48,723 bases of DNA, taken from the NCBI RefSeq assembly GCF_000204015.1, contig NZ_GL883078.1, positions 183,901 through 232,623 of the forward strand, in the 5' to 3' direction. This stretch comes from Asticcacaulis biprosthecium C19 (lineage in GTDB: Bacteria > Pseudomonadota > Alphaproteobacteria > Caulobacterales > Caulobacteraceae). The position numbers and the translations under genes were made by a program. Of the stretch, positions 8,716 to 17,446 are shown piece after piece (the stretch's first letter is position 1; every line of letters begins with the position of its first letter). The notes under the pieces are model-generated. The model had not been told where the DNA came from. It saw only the letters and a list, made by a program, of their open reading frames with translations, and searched no databases.

Positions 8716-9000
8716 TACGCAACGGGTTGCAGCCTTATTGTCACAGTTTGCTGCTGTGCAGCAGGCACGATTTTGCCGCATTTCGCGCGATTCCCTGGGG
8801 GTGCCGCAAGGGAAACCCACCATATATAGGCGCTCAAACCCAAGCCCTACCTAGATGTGCCGAGTCGTGACCGAACCATCACGATCTCGCGGGAAAAATT
8901 TCACACCATTGCATTTTCGTGAAGACGTGCGGAAAGACCCTGTGTCTTTTGCGACGCAGCATACATGTTGCGGATATCACGATGCCCTTTTCGGACAAGC

Positions 9001-9030
9001 AAAAACCCGGCCTGAAGACAGGCCGGGTTT
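9001..9030 (-). terminator. Intrinsic terminator after the OmpA-family gene
   Basis: Strong stem-loop with 11-base arms (AAACCCGGCCT / AGGCCGGGTTT, 9003-9030) about 40 bases past the ompA-like stop. On the minus strand the stem is followed by TTTTT, giving a standard intrinsic terminator. The plus-strand side also has a short T-run, so it may act both ways. Confidence 0.88.
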
Positions 9031-9070
9031 CCGCATTTTCGCTTGTAACGTACGAATCGAGTTCTAAATC

Positions 9071-10336
9071 TTAGAACGCGATGTCGATCGTCGAACGACG
9101 GTTCAGGGGTTCCTTCACGCCGTCGCCGGTGGCGACTGCGGGTTGAGATTCACCCTTCCAGTCAACAGCCAGCTTGGAGCCGTCAACACCGAGACCAGCA
9201 AGGGCATCGGCCACGGTCTTGGCGCGGCGTTCCGACAGGCGGATGTTGTAAGCGGCCGAACCGGAGGTGTCGGCGTGACCGACGACCACGACGCGAGCAG
9301 CACCACCGGTCTTGGCGTAGTCAGCAGCGGCCGAAACCACAGCCTGAGCGTCCGCCGTCAGGTCCGACTTGTCGAACTCGAAGTACACGATGAACGTGCG
9401 GTCTTCGTACTTCTGCACCGGAGGCGCAGGCGGCGGCGGCGGCGGGGGAGCCGGCGGGGTCATCGGCGGAGCGGGCGGCGGCGGGGGAGGCGCAGCCACG
9501 ACAGCCGGAGCACCGAAGGCCCAACGCAGGCCGACCGAGACCGTCTGGTCATTGAACTTGCCGGAGAATTCACCCGGCTGTTCCCAGCCAGCTCCGTTCG
9601 CGCCACCGCCGGCCATGTTGGCCGCGCTCAGAGGTGCAACGATGCCGTCGAAGGTGGCTTCACCAGCCGCCAGGTAGCGGTAGGTGACGTCCAGGCTCAG
9701 GCGGTCGGACAGGGCCCAGGCGATACCGGCCAGGAACTGTGCGGCCGGAACCGTGTCGGAACCCGTGATGCTGAGATCGGAAACACCACCAGCCGGGCTG
9801 GTCGACATTTGACCGATCAGCTTAGCCTTGACGTGGTCGACACCGACGCCGACGCCGACAAACGGGTGCAGCGAGGATTCCGGCAGGATGTCATAGTACA
9901 GGTTGACCATGAAGGTCGTCTGGTCGAACGAACCGCGCGGACCGCCGCAGGGATCGGCCGCACCACGGATGACGCCGACGGTGCACAGCGCGGTGTCAAC
10001 GGTCGTGTTGCCCGGAATGGTCGGGTAGTCACGAGCAAACGGAGCAGTCGCGCTGGTCACGTCGCCGGGGCGATAGCCGCCTTCGAATTCAACGCGCCAG
10101 TTGGGGTTGTAGCGATAACCGAGACGGGCAAAGCCGGCCCAGTCTTCGTCGGTTGCGACGTCGTACATGTACGCGCCACCATCCGCCATCTTGCCGGTGG
10201 AAACGGCTTCATAGTCGCCCTTGGAATTGTAGCCAAGGTCGACACCGCCGTACCAGCCCGGGTATTGTTCGGCAGAAGCGCCTGTCGCTGCTACCATCGC
10301 AGCGAGAGCGACGCCCGCTAGCAAACTGAGTTTCAT
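9071..10336 (-). CDS. OmpA-family outer-membrane protein with N-terminal beta-barrel
   Basis: A 421-residue structural outer-membrane protein. A Sec signal peptide (MKLSLLAGVALAAMVAATGASA) precedes an 8-stranded barrel-like domain (about 23-280, starting with EQYPGWYGGVDLGYN), a proline/alanine hinge made of several PPPPPPAPP runs (about 283-312), and a C-terminal OmpA domain that binds peptidoglycan (FIVYFEFDKSDLT, then GHADTSGSAAYNIRLSERRA). I chose ATG 10336 because it gives a clean signal peptide and has GAGAGGG upstream; the longer reading frame to 10378 would spoil the signal. It tethers the outer membrane to the wall. The gene is monocistronic with a strong terminator. A perfect 16-base palindrome lies about 100 bases upstream. 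Confidence 0.92.
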   Translation of the reverse strand: MKLSLLAGVALAAMVAATGASAEQYPGWYGGVDLGYNSKGDYEAVSTGKMADGGAYMYDVATDEDWAGFARLGYRYNPNWRVEFEGGYRPGDVTSATAPFARDYPTIPGNTTVDTALCTVGVIRGAADPCGGPRGSFDQTTFMVNLYYDILPESSLHPFVGVGVGVDHVKAKLIGQMSTSPAGGVSDLSITGSDTVPAAQFLAGIAWALSDRLSLDVTYRYLAAGEATFDGIVAPLSAANMAGGGANGAGWEQPGEFSGKFNDQTVSVGLRWAFGAPAVVAAPPPPPPAPPMTPPAPPPPPPPAPPVQKYEDRTFIVYFEFDKSDLTADAQAVVSAAADYAKTGGAARVVVVGHADTSGSAAYNIRLSERRAKTVADALAGLGVDGSKLAVDWKGESQPAVATGDGVKEPLNRRSTIDIAF

Positions 10337-10754
10337 AATAATTGCCCTCTCTTGGCCATCGAACGAACAGCCGATCATCTCGACTGAAACTTCTAGTACG
10401 TGACTTCAATAACTTTCCGAAGTCGTTTTGCATAGCACCCAAATACGTATTTGGTTAAGAATCTGCACTTTTGGCTCCGCTTTGACGCGAACTGACACCA
10501 GAAAGACACGCTTATGGGAATGCAACCGTACAGGCGGTCATAATGACCGAACGCTACCGTAAAAAATCTATAGGCCCACCAAGGGGGCACATAAAAATAT
10601 CATAAGGAAAAGAAAAAGGCTTGCGATTTCTTCGGCCTTTGCGTAGAGACACGCCCTCTGATCGACCCCCAGGCGCCCCGGCGCCGACGGACCGGGCCCG
10701 AACACCCTTTTACTGGTTTGTAAAATCAGGTGTTTTCTTCGGTCTCCCTCTGAC
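10337..10754. other. Intergenic region between the OmpA-family gene and tRNA-Ser
   Basis: No gene is supported in these 418 bases. The left part carries the OmpA-family gene's promoter region on the minus strand, including a perfect palindrome at 10439-10454; the right part must hold the tRNA promoter on the plus strand. The sequence is visibly more AT-rich than the surrounding genes. Short reading frames here overlap each other and show no family features. Confidence 0.6.
10439..10454. promoter_or_regulatory. Perfect 16-base palindrome upstream of the OmpA-family gene
   Basis: CCAAATACGTATTTGG reads identically on both strands and lies 103 bases upstream of the ompA-like start codon. A symmetric site at this distance suggests a dimeric regulator. 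No particular regulator is recognised from the motif. Confidence 0.4.
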
Positions 10755-10844
10755 GGAGAGGTGGCTGAGTGGTCGAAAGCACCGCACTCGAAATGCGGCA
10801 TAGGGGCAACTCTATCGTGGGTTCGAATCCCACCCTCTCCGCCA
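10755..10844 (+). tRNA. tRNA-Ser (anticodon CGA)
   Basis: A 90-base class II tRNA. The acceptor arms GGAGAGG (10755-10761) and CCTCTCC (10834-10840) pair fully, followed by discriminator G and an encoded CCA end (10842-10844). The anticodon stem CCGCA/TGCGG encloses the 7-base loop CTCGAAA with anticodon CGA at 10789-10791, reading UCG serine codons. A long variable arm and the T-arm loop GGTTCGAATCC-type sequence are present, as expected of serine tRNAs. An intrinsic terminator follows within 15 bases. Confidence 0.97.
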
Positions 10845-10858
10845 TATCACCTCTAAGA

Positions 10859-10884
10859 AGCACCCCCGCAAGGGGGCTTTTTTA
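10859..10884 (+). terminator. Intrinsic terminator of tRNA-Ser
   Basis: Stem-loop AGCACCCCCGCAAGGGGGCT followed by a run of Ts (TTTTTTAT), starting 15 bases after the tRNA CCA end. The GCAA tetraloop and U-tract make it a textbook intrinsic terminator. Confidence 0.9.
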
Positions 10885-11006
10885 TGCCTTCATAACGCCG
10901 CAAAGTCTTAACGCCCGCTGGCCGGACCGCCCCGAAAAAACAGCGAATTTACCGCTTTTCCGCCGCAGTTATCGCAGCGCCGCATGGGCAATCGCGAGTC
11001 AGTAAC

Positions 11007-12290
11007 CTACAAATGGATTTTCAGAGCGACCTGGACCTGGGTCTGGCTCTGGCGCGGATCCAGCCCCTGGGCGACGCGCGCCGGGCGAAAACTTTGCACG
11101 TGCACAACCTCAGCGGCCATGTCGAGGTGCTCCGTCAAAGGCCGCATCCAGGCCAGGGTCGCGGCGTGGCCCTTTTCGGTATTGTCATCCCTTTTGCGCC
11201 ACGAAAGGTCCTTGACGGCGAACGCGTCGAATCGGCCGGAAAGGCGCGAACCGTCTTCGAAGCGGCGCGTCGCGAGCAGATAGATTGAGTCATATCTGAT
11301 TTCGAAGGCACGTGCACCTTTGTCGACCGTGCCCCCCATGGCCGTTGCGCCGGTCATGTACTGAGAAAGTATCTCCCAATCGGACGCTGGCTGATACAGA
11401 ATGCCCAGGTTGTAAAAACGTGTAGCCCAGCCATACTGGCCGTTGCGAACGATTTCAGGATTGCCTTGATTGTCGTAGAACTCCAAGTCAACCCTAATCG
11501 GCACCGGCGGTCGCCAATCAATTCGGGCGTAGTAACCCAAGCGCCCATCCACTTCGGCCAGCGGCTTGGATATCATCGCCTGCGACCGCGGAAGCCCAGG
11601 CAGGTCCGAAGGTAATGGCAGCGCAGTGCTTTCCGCCGCCGTGACGTCGTGCAGCGCCCAGCCGCGCCAGGTCAGGATGGTCGCCGATGTGTCGTTTTTC
11701 GTGAACCCGGCCAGGGTCAGCCCCAGTCCATGATCGCCCATCTGGGCCTGAACGTTGCCTTCCAGGCCCTGGACGAGGACCTCCTCACCGATCCAGCTGT
11801 TGATCGCCGACGGTGTCAGGGTCCGCGTCGTCGTCCAGCCGGCGCCGTCATGCTCCAGCGATACTGGCGGAAAAAACTGGCCGGCGCGCAGGCTGTAGCG
11901 AATCGCCGAGGTCGGCACCGGCTTCCACTTTACGAAAGCTTCTTCGATGCCGAAGGCCTCATTTGCGTCAGAACTGGGTGAGTCAGATCTGGGCGAATCA
12001 GGCACGTACTGCGCGATGATATGGGCCGTCACTGTGTCGGCGAGGCGCGGCTGCCATACCACGGCGGCCTGGGCCAGGTGGGCGCCCACGTCGTCGCCGC
12101 CATAACGCGTCTTGCCGAAGCCGCCGTCCCGCCAGCCGCGTTCGCCGTCGGATAAACTCAGCCGAACATCCGCCCACGCCTTGACGTTTTCCGGCTGGAA
12201 CAACTGAACCTCAGCCAGGCATGGCAAGGCCGCCAGCCCCGTCAGGGCAGCAGCGGAAACGGCGAGGCAGAGACGGCGGGTTGGGGTCAT
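11007..12290 (-). CDS. Predicted outer-membrane beta-barrel protein of unknown function
   Basis: A 427-residue protein with a Sec signal peptide (MTPTRRLCLAVSAAALTGLA...CLA, cleavage near residue 26) followed by alternating short amphipathic strands rich in Trp, Tyr, Gly and Arg (for example YARIDWRPPVPIRVDLEFYDN and RFDAFAVKDLSWRKRDDN). The end, QTQVQVALKIHL, fits a last beta strand. This suggests a porin-like barrel, but I do not recognise the family. The ATG at 12290 overlaps the stop of the upstream EAL gene by one base (TGATG), so it is translationally coupled. It is the last gene of a three-gene set with a cupredoxin-like protein and a c-di-GMP phosphodiesterase. Confidence 0.8.
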   Translation of the reverse strand: MTPTRRLCLAVSAAALTGLAALPCLAEVQLFQPENVKAWADVRLSLSDGERGWRDGGFGKTRYGGDDVGAHLAQAAVVWQPRLADTVTAHIIAQYVPDSPRSDSPSSDANEAFGIEEAFVKWKPVPTSAIRYSLRAGQFFPPVSLEHDGAGWTTTRTLTPSAINSWIGEEVLVQGLEGNVQAQMGDHGLGLTLAGFTKNDTSATILTWRGWALHDVTAAESTALPLPSDLPGLPRSQAMISKPLAEVDGRLGYYARIDWRPPVPIRVDLEFYDNQGNPEIVRNGQYGWATRFYNLGILYQPASDWEILSQYMTGATAMGGTVDKGARAFEIRYDSIYLLATRRFEDGSRLSGRFDAFAVKDLSWRKRDDNTEKGHAATLAWMRPLTEHLDMAAEVVHVQSFRPARVAQGLDPRQSQTQVQVALKIHL

Positions 12291-14656
12291 CAAAGCGCCT
12301 TGCGGGGTCGGAATTCGGGCATGCGGGCGCGGGCGTCGCCGACCTGGCGGAAGTCCTCCAGGAAGGGAATCAGGGCGTCGTATGGCATGGGTTTGGCGAT
12401 GCCGTAGCCCTGGGCGATATCGCAGCCCATGGCCTGCAGCAAGGTAAAGGAGGTGGCGGTTTCGACACCTTCAGCCGTAACCTTCATGCCGAGACCGTGG
12501 GCCAGGTCGATGGTCGACCGTACCAGCAGAGCGTCGCGCTGGCCCTGTTCGATCTCCATGATGAAGGCGCGGTCGATCTTCAGCTCATGCGCCGGGATCT
12601 GCTTCAGATAGGACAGCGACGACAGGCCGGTGCCGAAATCGTCCAGCGATATCTCAACGCCGTGTTCAACAAAGGTATTGATGGCGGCCAGGCCGATCTT
12701 GGGGTCTTCGATGACCGCCGTTTCGGTGATTTCCAGGCAGATATGCCCCACGGCCGTATCGACCATGCTGACCGTCCTGGCATTGAACGCTTCGTCCGAG
12801 AGCAGACGGCCGGAGTAGTTCACGCTGATGTCCAGATCAAAGCCGGCGTCTTTCAGGCGACGCTGATCTTCCAGGACGGTGTCGAAAACGTGCAGGGTCA
12901 GGTCACGGATGGCGCCGGTTTCCTCGGCGATGGCGACGAAGCGCTGGGGCGAGACATACCCGCGCTCGGGATGGTTCCAGCGCACCAGGGCCTCGACGCC
13001 GGTGATACGGCCCTCGCGATAGCTGAACTTGGGCTGATACCAAACGGTCAGCGCCTTGGACTGCAAGGCGGCAAACAGCTGGTCGGTCAGAAGCAGGGTG
13101 TCGGCCAGCTCGGAATAGATGCGCGGATCGAACAGGGCGATACCGGTCTTGGCGGCGCGCGCCTGGTCCAGCGCAATCAGGGCGCGTTCCACCATTTCAT
13201 CCGCCGTCGGGCGGACATGGCTGACGTGGTAGACGCCCTGGGAGACATTGACGTCCAGGCTCTGATCGTCGGTGACCTTGATGCGCTTGACCAGACGCGC
13301 GGCGATCGCGCGGGCCAGCGGAATGGCCTGCTCGGCGTCGCACGGCGCCAGGCACAGCCCCAGGGTATCGGCCGAAAGACGGGCAATAAAGGCCTTGTCG
13401 AACAGGCGGGCCAGGATGGTCTGCAAACGCGACACCAGGGTGTGGGCATAGGCGCCCCCCCAGACGGCGCGGATATGGGCATAACGCTCGATGCCGATGG
13501 CCACGACCACGATCCCCGCTTCGGACTGGTCTTCCAACTCGGCGATGTGATCTTCGAAGGACGAGCGGTTCGGCATGCTGGTGGCCATGTCGGTCTTGGC
13601 CAGCCGGGTGATATCGCGCTCACGGTCCTCGATCGAAATGGCCATGTCGTTGAAGGCATGGGCCAGGTCGGCCATTTCATCCGTAGTCGAGATGTTCACC
13701 TGGCTGGAGCGGCCATCGCGCAAGGCGCTTGCCGCCTCCTTCAGCGCCAGGATCGGCCGGGTCAGTGAACGCGCCAAATAAAGGCTGGCCAGGATGACGA
13801 AGACAAGGCCCAGGGCGCCGATGCCGAACAGGACGGTCAGAAGCGGCTGATAGGCTTTCAGCGCTGCGCTCAGCGGATAGCTGAGCAGCAGCACGCTGCG
13901 CTGGTCACTTTCCAGGTTGGGCAGCGAGGTGGCCACGGCGATGACAGTCCCCTGGTTGCTCTCGACCATGCTGGCGGCCTTGGTTTCCAGGCTCTGGTCA
14001 ATGAAGAAGCTTAAGGAACTAGGCTTGTAGGTCGTGCTTTGCTCGGCCGGCCCCTGCCACAGGCCGCCGCGGGTCTGGGTCAGGATCGAGGCCTTGATCG
14101 GGATCGAGGATAGCCCCTGCAGGTTCTGCATCTCGGCATCATCAAGGCGCGAGGCGAAAACGACCCAGCCCAGGCGGTCGGGTGCCATGACCGGGGCGGC
14201 CACGGCCTGGTAAGGATGGCTGTCGACCGAGATAATGCCGATCCGGGAGTCCACCTCATCGCTGGCTCCCAAGGCATGGGCCAGGTTGTGACCCAGCGCC
14301 GAGGTGTCGCCGGCGATTGGACGGCCATCACGGCCGATCACCAGGCCGGCATCGGTCTTCAGGCGGCTTTGCAGGTTCATGAACGCCGAATCGACGGTTG
14401 CCGTGTCTTCGGTCGCGAGCGCCTGACGGAAGCCGAAGTCGCGCGACAGCACCATGGCATTGGTTTGCAGGGCGTCGGATTTCAGCGACCAGATGCGGTT
14501 GAACACGCTGGCCGAGGCCTGCAGTTCCTTCTGGACGGAATCGCGGGCATAGGACAGCACGGCCATGTAGCAGGCAAGGGCTATCAGCAGCAGGGCCAGG
14601 GAAAACAACCCGCCATACATGACCGTCAGTTTGGTGCTGAGACGCTTGAATACCAT
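12290..14656 (-). CDS. Transmembrane c-di-GMP phosphodiesterase: sensor, HAMP, degenerate GGDEF, active-type EAL
   Basis: A 788-residue inner-membrane signalling protein. Transmembrane helix 1 is about residues 13-34, an extracytoplasmic sensor region follows (about 35-268), helix 2 is about 271-294, then a HAMP linker (295-350), a GGDEF domain (352-510) and an EAL domain (525-775). The GGDEF signature is replaced by RLSADTLGL (426-434), so cyclase activity should be absent. The EAL domain keeps its catalytic set: Glu555 (EAL), Asn613, Glu642, Asp672-Asp673 (DDFGTG), Lys693, Glu729 and Gln749. It should therefore hydrolyse c-di-GMP in response to a periplasmic signal. It lies between a periplasmic copper-protein-like gene and an outer-membrane gene on the same strand. 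The dead GGDEF may serve as a GTP-sensing regulatory domain, which is known in other such proteins but is inference here. Confidence 0.93.
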   Translation of the reverse strand: MVFKRLSTKLTVMYGGLFSLALLLIALACYMAVLSYARDSVQKELQASASVFNRIWSLKSDALQTNAMVLSRDFGFRQALATEDTATVDSAFMNLQSRLKTDAGLVIGRDGRPIAGDTSALGHNLAHALGASDEVDSRIGIISVDSHPYQAVAAPVMAPDRLGWVVFASRLDDAEMQNLQGLSSIPIKASILTQTRGGLWQGPAEQSTTYKPSSLSFFIDQSLETKAASMVESNQGTVIAVATSLPNLESDQRSVLLLSYPLSAALKAYQPLLTVLFGIGALGLVFVILASLYLARSLTRPILALKEAASALRDGRSSQVNISTTDEMADLAHAFNDMAISIEDRERDITRLAKTDMATSMPNRSSFEDHIAELEDQSEAGIVVVAIGIERYAHIRAVWGGAYAHTLVSRLQTILARLFDKAFIARLSADTLGLCLAPCDAEQAIPLARAIAARLVKRIKVTDDQSLDVNVSQGVYHVSHVRPTADEMVERALIALDQARAAKTGIALFDPRIYSELADTLLLTDQLFAALQSKALTVWYQPKFSYREGRITGVEALVRWNHPERGYVSPQRFVAIAEETGAIRDLTLHVFDTVLEDQRRLKDAGFDLDISVNYSGRLLSDEAFNARTVSMVDTAVGHICLEITETAVIEDPKIGLAAINTFVEHGVEISLDDFGTGLSSLSYLKQIPAHELKIDRAFIMEIEQGQRDALLVRSTIDLAHGLGMKVTAEGVETATSFTLLQAMGCDIAQGYGIAKPMPYDALIPFLEDFRQVGDARARMPEFRPRKAL

Positions 14657-14758
14657 GGACTATCCTAGTTTGTCGCAAAATAACGAGTTCATGTTCTCGG
14701 TCCTGATGGCAAATCGCTTGAAGTTGGTGAGAGCCGATTTCGTTATTTTTCAACGGGC

Positions 14759-15385
14759 CTAATAAGACCCGTTCGGGGTCAGTCGTGCGCGCACCTTGAC
14801 CGCAAAGGTCTGGGGCGCGTTCGTCTTGCCGGCCGTCAGGGCCTTGGCGACTTCATGGTCGGGCGCATCCATCAGCGGATGCCAGACCTTCAGCGCCCCA
14901 GCCCCTTCCGGTACGCCCTTCAGCACGATCTTGCCGTCGGCGCCCGTGGTGGCGAAGTAAGGCGTATTGACGATGTGGATATAGGCCGACATCGAGTCGT
15001 GAATGTTGCAGCCCAGGGCATCCGTGCCGGCCTTGGTGAAGGTGACAGTGCGCGTCTGCCCCTTGCCGTAGAGCGGCAGCTGGAACGGCATGGCGGGCGA
15101 GAATGAATACACGTGGTGGTTGACGCGATCCTGGTTGGGAAAGCTCACCGTGGCACCGACCGGAACGGCCAGGACGAAGGGTGCGAACTGCACATTCTTC
15201 TGAGTCATGACGTACTGGGCCGACTTGACCGCAGCCGGAATCGCCGCGCCCGCCTTCGGAGTCCAGGTCACCACGGCAAACGACACGGGCTTTCCGCCGG
15301 CGTCATTGACGGTCACGCTCAGGTCCGCGGCCTGCACTGCAGGGGCGGCCAGAAGGACAATCAGGCTCGGGAAAACAGCTTTCAT
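14759..15385 (-). CDS. Periplasmic cupredoxin-like protein (methylamine-utilisation-protein-like)
   Basis: A 208-residue exported protein with a Sec signal peptide ending AVQAA (about residue 20). The mature part is a plastocyanin/azurin-like fold: VPVGATVSFPNQDRVNHHVYSF supplies His91 (or His90), and GCNIHDSM supplies Cys126, His129 and Met132, the usual ligands of a type 1 copper site. A C-terminal extension with a carboxypeptidase-regulatory-like segment (GADGKIVLKGVPEGAGALKVW) follows. Proteins of this type are often named methylamine utilisation proteins, but no methylamine dehydrogenase genes are present. It is the first gene of the set with the EAL phosphodiesterase, 102 bases downstream. 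It may bind copper or carry electrons near the EAL sensor domain; this is inference. Confidence 0.82.
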   Translation of the reverse strand: MKAVFPSLIVLLAAPAVQAADLSVTVNDAGGKPVSFAVVTWTPKAGAAIPAAVKSAQYVMTQKNVQFAPFVLAVPVGATVSFPNQDRVNHHVYSFSPAMPFQLPLYGKGQTRTVTFTKAGTDALGCNIHDSMSAYIHIVNTPYFATTGADGKIVLKGVPEGAGALKVWHPLMDAPDHEVAKALTAGKTNAPQTFAVKVRARLTPNGSY

Positions 15386-15530
15386 GCCATCGGGATATCA
15401 CAACAGACTGAAAACCCGGTTAATTGCCTGAGAGAACACGGCTTTTCCACGAGGACCATCATAAAAGGCGTCACGATTGCTTTCGCAGAGCGGCTGCGCC
15501 ATAGACGAAACCTCAATTTCCGAGGATTCC

Positions 15531-16547
15531 ATGGCCAGTTTTGCCAGCGATAATACAGCGCCCGTCCACCCCAAAGTCCTGGCCGCACTGGCCACAGCGA
15601 ATAACGGGGCCGCGCCCGCCTACGGTAACGACCGGGTAACGGCGCGTCTGCGTGAAACCGTGGCCGAGGTTTTCCACTGCCCTGACGTCAGCGTCTTTCC
15701 AGTGTTCAACGGTTCGGCCTGCAACGGCCTGGCCCTGGCACGGATGATTAGACCCTACGAGTCGATCCTGTGCCATCGTCAGGCCCATATCAATAATGAC
15801 GAGTGCGGCTTGCCGGAATTTTTTACCGGCGGCAAAATCGTACCGATCGATGGCTTTGGCGCCAAGCTGACCGTAGCCGCCATCGGCGACACCATCGCCC
15901 ATGCTCTGGAGCACGCGCCGCATACCTCGCGCCCTAGGGCGATCAGCCTGACCCAAAGCACAGAACTGGGCACGGTTTACAGTATGGATGAACTTGCCAC
16001 CCTGACCGCCTTCGCGCGGACGCACGGTCTCTATGTCCATATGGACGGCGCACGCATCGCCAATGCCGTGGCGTCATTGGGCTGCGCGCCGCATGAGGTG
16101 GTGAAGGGCGTCGATATCCTGTCCTTCGGCGGCACCAAGAACGGCGCGATGCTGGCCGAAGCCGCGGTCATTTTTAATCCGGTGTTGGCCGAGGACTTTG
16201 CCTATATCCATAAGCGTGCCGGCCAGCTTCCGTCCAAAGCGCGGTTTGTCTCGGCCCAGCTTCAGGCCCTGCTGGAGGACGGCCTGTGGCTGGAACTCGG
16301 CGGCCACGCCAATGCCATGGCACGGTTGCTGGCGGAGGGTTTGCAAACGGTGGCAGGTGTCGCCCTGCTCTATCCGGTCGAGGCCAACGAACTGTTCGTC
16401 ACCCTGCCGCGTCCTGTGGCGCAGAAGCTGTTCGCCAAGGGCCATCAGTTCTATCCCTGGCCGGCCGAAGGTCCGGAGGCCTATCGCCTAGTGACCAGCT
16501 TCGCCACAACCAAAGCCGAGGTCGACGGTTTTCTGGGCGAGCTATAA
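15531..16547 (+). CDS. ltaE: Low-specificity L-threonine aldolase
   Basis: PLP-dependent enzyme that splits L-threonine and L-allo-threonine into glycine and acetaldehyde, and may act on other beta-hydroxy amino acids. From ATG 15531 (CGAGGA ribosome site 5 bases upstream) the protein has 338 residues and starts MASFASDN, the usual SDN start of the family. The PLP lysine is Lys203 in SFGGTKNGAM; the VHMDGARIANA segment holds the cofactor-binding aspartate. A longer frame from 15477 adds residues without similarity. The gene is divergent from the cupredoxin-like gene and overlaps the convergent panE-like gene by 6 bases. Together with tdh/kbl further on, the genome has two routes from threonine to glycine. 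Confidence 0.93.
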   Translation: MASFASDNTAPVHPKVLAALATANNGAAPAYGNDRVTARLRETVAEVFHCPDVSVFPVFNGSACNGLALARMIRPYESILCHRQAHINNDECGLPEFFTGGKIVPIDGFGAKLTVAAIGDTIAHALEHAPHTSRPRAISLTQSTELGTVYSMDELATLTAFARTHGLYVHMDGARIANAVASLGCAPHEVVKGVDILSFGGTKNGAMLAEAAVIFNPVLAEDFAYIHKRAGQLPSKARFVSAQLQALLEDGLWLELGGHANAMARLLAEGLQTVAGVALLYPVEANELFVTLPRPVAQKLFAKGHQFYPWPAEGPEAYRLVTSFATTKAEVDGFLGEL

Positions 16548-17399
16548 AGCCGCCAGCAACGGCACCAGGGCATGGCTGACCGGGGTGTGGACTCCAAACT
16601 GACGGCCTTTGCGGATCAGCACGCCGTTGCGCGCGTCCCACTCGCAGGCGCGGCCGGCACGGATGTCTTCCAGCATCGAGTTGGTTTCCTCCGGCGTGCA
16701 CGACATCCACGTCGCCATCTGCTCTTCCATTACCGAGTCCGGCAGATCCGCCCCAGCGGCACGGCCCACCGCAATCGTCTCGGCCAGGATCGCCCGCGCC
16801 AGATCGGCGATGCCCGGCTTGTGAAACACGCCCATCGGCTGGCGGGTCAGGGCCAGGACTGCGCCTGACGCAGCATTGACGCAGAGCTTGCGCCACATCC
16901 GCGTCGTCAAATCGGCAACCGCTAAGGGGGTGGCGAAACTGCCGGCGAACAGGTCGACAAAGGCACGGCCATCGTCATTGTCCTGAACCAGCAGGCCGGC
17001 GCGGCCGTGCCAGAAGACCTCGCCCGGCGCCCGGCGTGTCGCCGGCACATCGACCACCACCGGCACCATAGCCACGTCACCGGCAAACGGGGCTACCCTG
17101 TCCTGATGCTCCACGCCATTTTGCAGAACCGCGATTCGCGTTCCCGGTCTGACACCTGCGCGAATGGCGTCGCCGGCCGAGGCCGTCTGATGCGCCTTGG
17201 TGCAGACGAAAACCCAGTCGGACGGCGCGGCGGGCCCAATCTTCGCCGGATGACGGCGGAACGGACCGTCGGCCGTGTCGACCGCCACTTCGGGAAACGG
17301 TTGGCGTGAGACGAAGGTGACGTCATGGCCGGCATCGATCAGCGCGGCGCCGACGGTCAGGCCAACCGCTCCGGGTCCGATAAGGGTAATGGACGACAT
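16542..17399 (-). CDS. panE: 2-dehydropantoate 2-reductase family (PanE/ApbA)
   Basis: NADPH-dependent reductase family that makes pantoate from 2-dehydropantoate for coenzyme A synthesis. The 285-residue protein starts with a Rossmann dinucleotide site (ITLIGPGAVGLTVGAALIDAGHDV) and shows the family's mid-protein MWRKLCVNA segment containing the catalytic lysine, and the late EDIRAGRACEWDARNG motif. Length is normal to slightly short. The ATG at 17399 has AAGGAGC upstream. It is divergent from ybaK (48 bases between start codons). Many bacteria have several PanE paralogues, some acting on other 2-oxo acids, so the precise substrate is less certain than the family. Confidence 0.85.
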   Translation of the reverse strand: MSSITLIGPGAVGLTVGAALIDAGHDVTFVSRQPFPEVAVDTADGPFRRHPAKIGPAAPSDWVFVCTKAHQTASAGDAIRAGVRPGTRIAVLQNGVEHQDRVAPFAGDVAMVPVVVDVPATRRAPGEVFWHGRAGLLVQDNDDGRAFVDLFAGSFATPLAVADLTTRMWRKLCVNAASGAVLALTRQPMGVFHKPGIADLARAILAETIAVGRAAGADLPDSVMEEQMATWMSCTPEETNSMLEDIRAGRACEWDARNGVLIRKGRQFGVHTPVSHALVPLLAAL

Positions 17400-17446
17400 G
17401 GCGGCTCCTTGTTTTTCGCTTTCGTCGGCCTTATCACAGGCCCGCC

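Larger units (their letters stand above)
8522..9070. other. 549-base intergenic region between two outer-membrane protein genes
   Basis: No convincing gene is visible. It holds, from left to right, the leader and promoter of the TonB-dependent receptor (minus strand), an imperfect palindrome near 8600-8615 (CCTGAGCTAGCCCAGG), the CRP/FNR-like site at 8700-8715, a CTGCTG/CAGCAG inverted repeat near 8750, and the terminator of the OmpA-family gene at 9001-9030. Short reading frames at 8655-8843 (-) and 8855-9067 (+) show no family similarity, and the second runs through the terminator hairpin. Confidence 0.6.

Noticed and set aside
8655-8843. 62-residue reading frame on the minus strand upstream of the TonB-dependent receptor.
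   Set aside because: It covers the likely promoter and the CRP-like site and has no family similarity.
8855-9067. 70-residue reading frame between the two outer-membrane protein genes.
   Set aside because: It runs through the intrinsic terminator hairpin at 9001-9030, has no good ribosome site and no recognisable family.
9143-10321. 392-codon open frame opposite the OmpA-family gene.
   Set aside because: Repetitive Arg-rich translation opposite the proline hinge; a shadow of the real gene.
12221-13768. 515-codon open frame on the plus strand.
   Set aside because: It is the antisense shadow of the outer-membrane protein and EAL genes, whose motifs are clear on the minus strand.
15386-15530. 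Glycine riboswitch before the threonine aldolase.
   Set aside because: No glycine-aptamer consensus is visible in the 145-base spacer.
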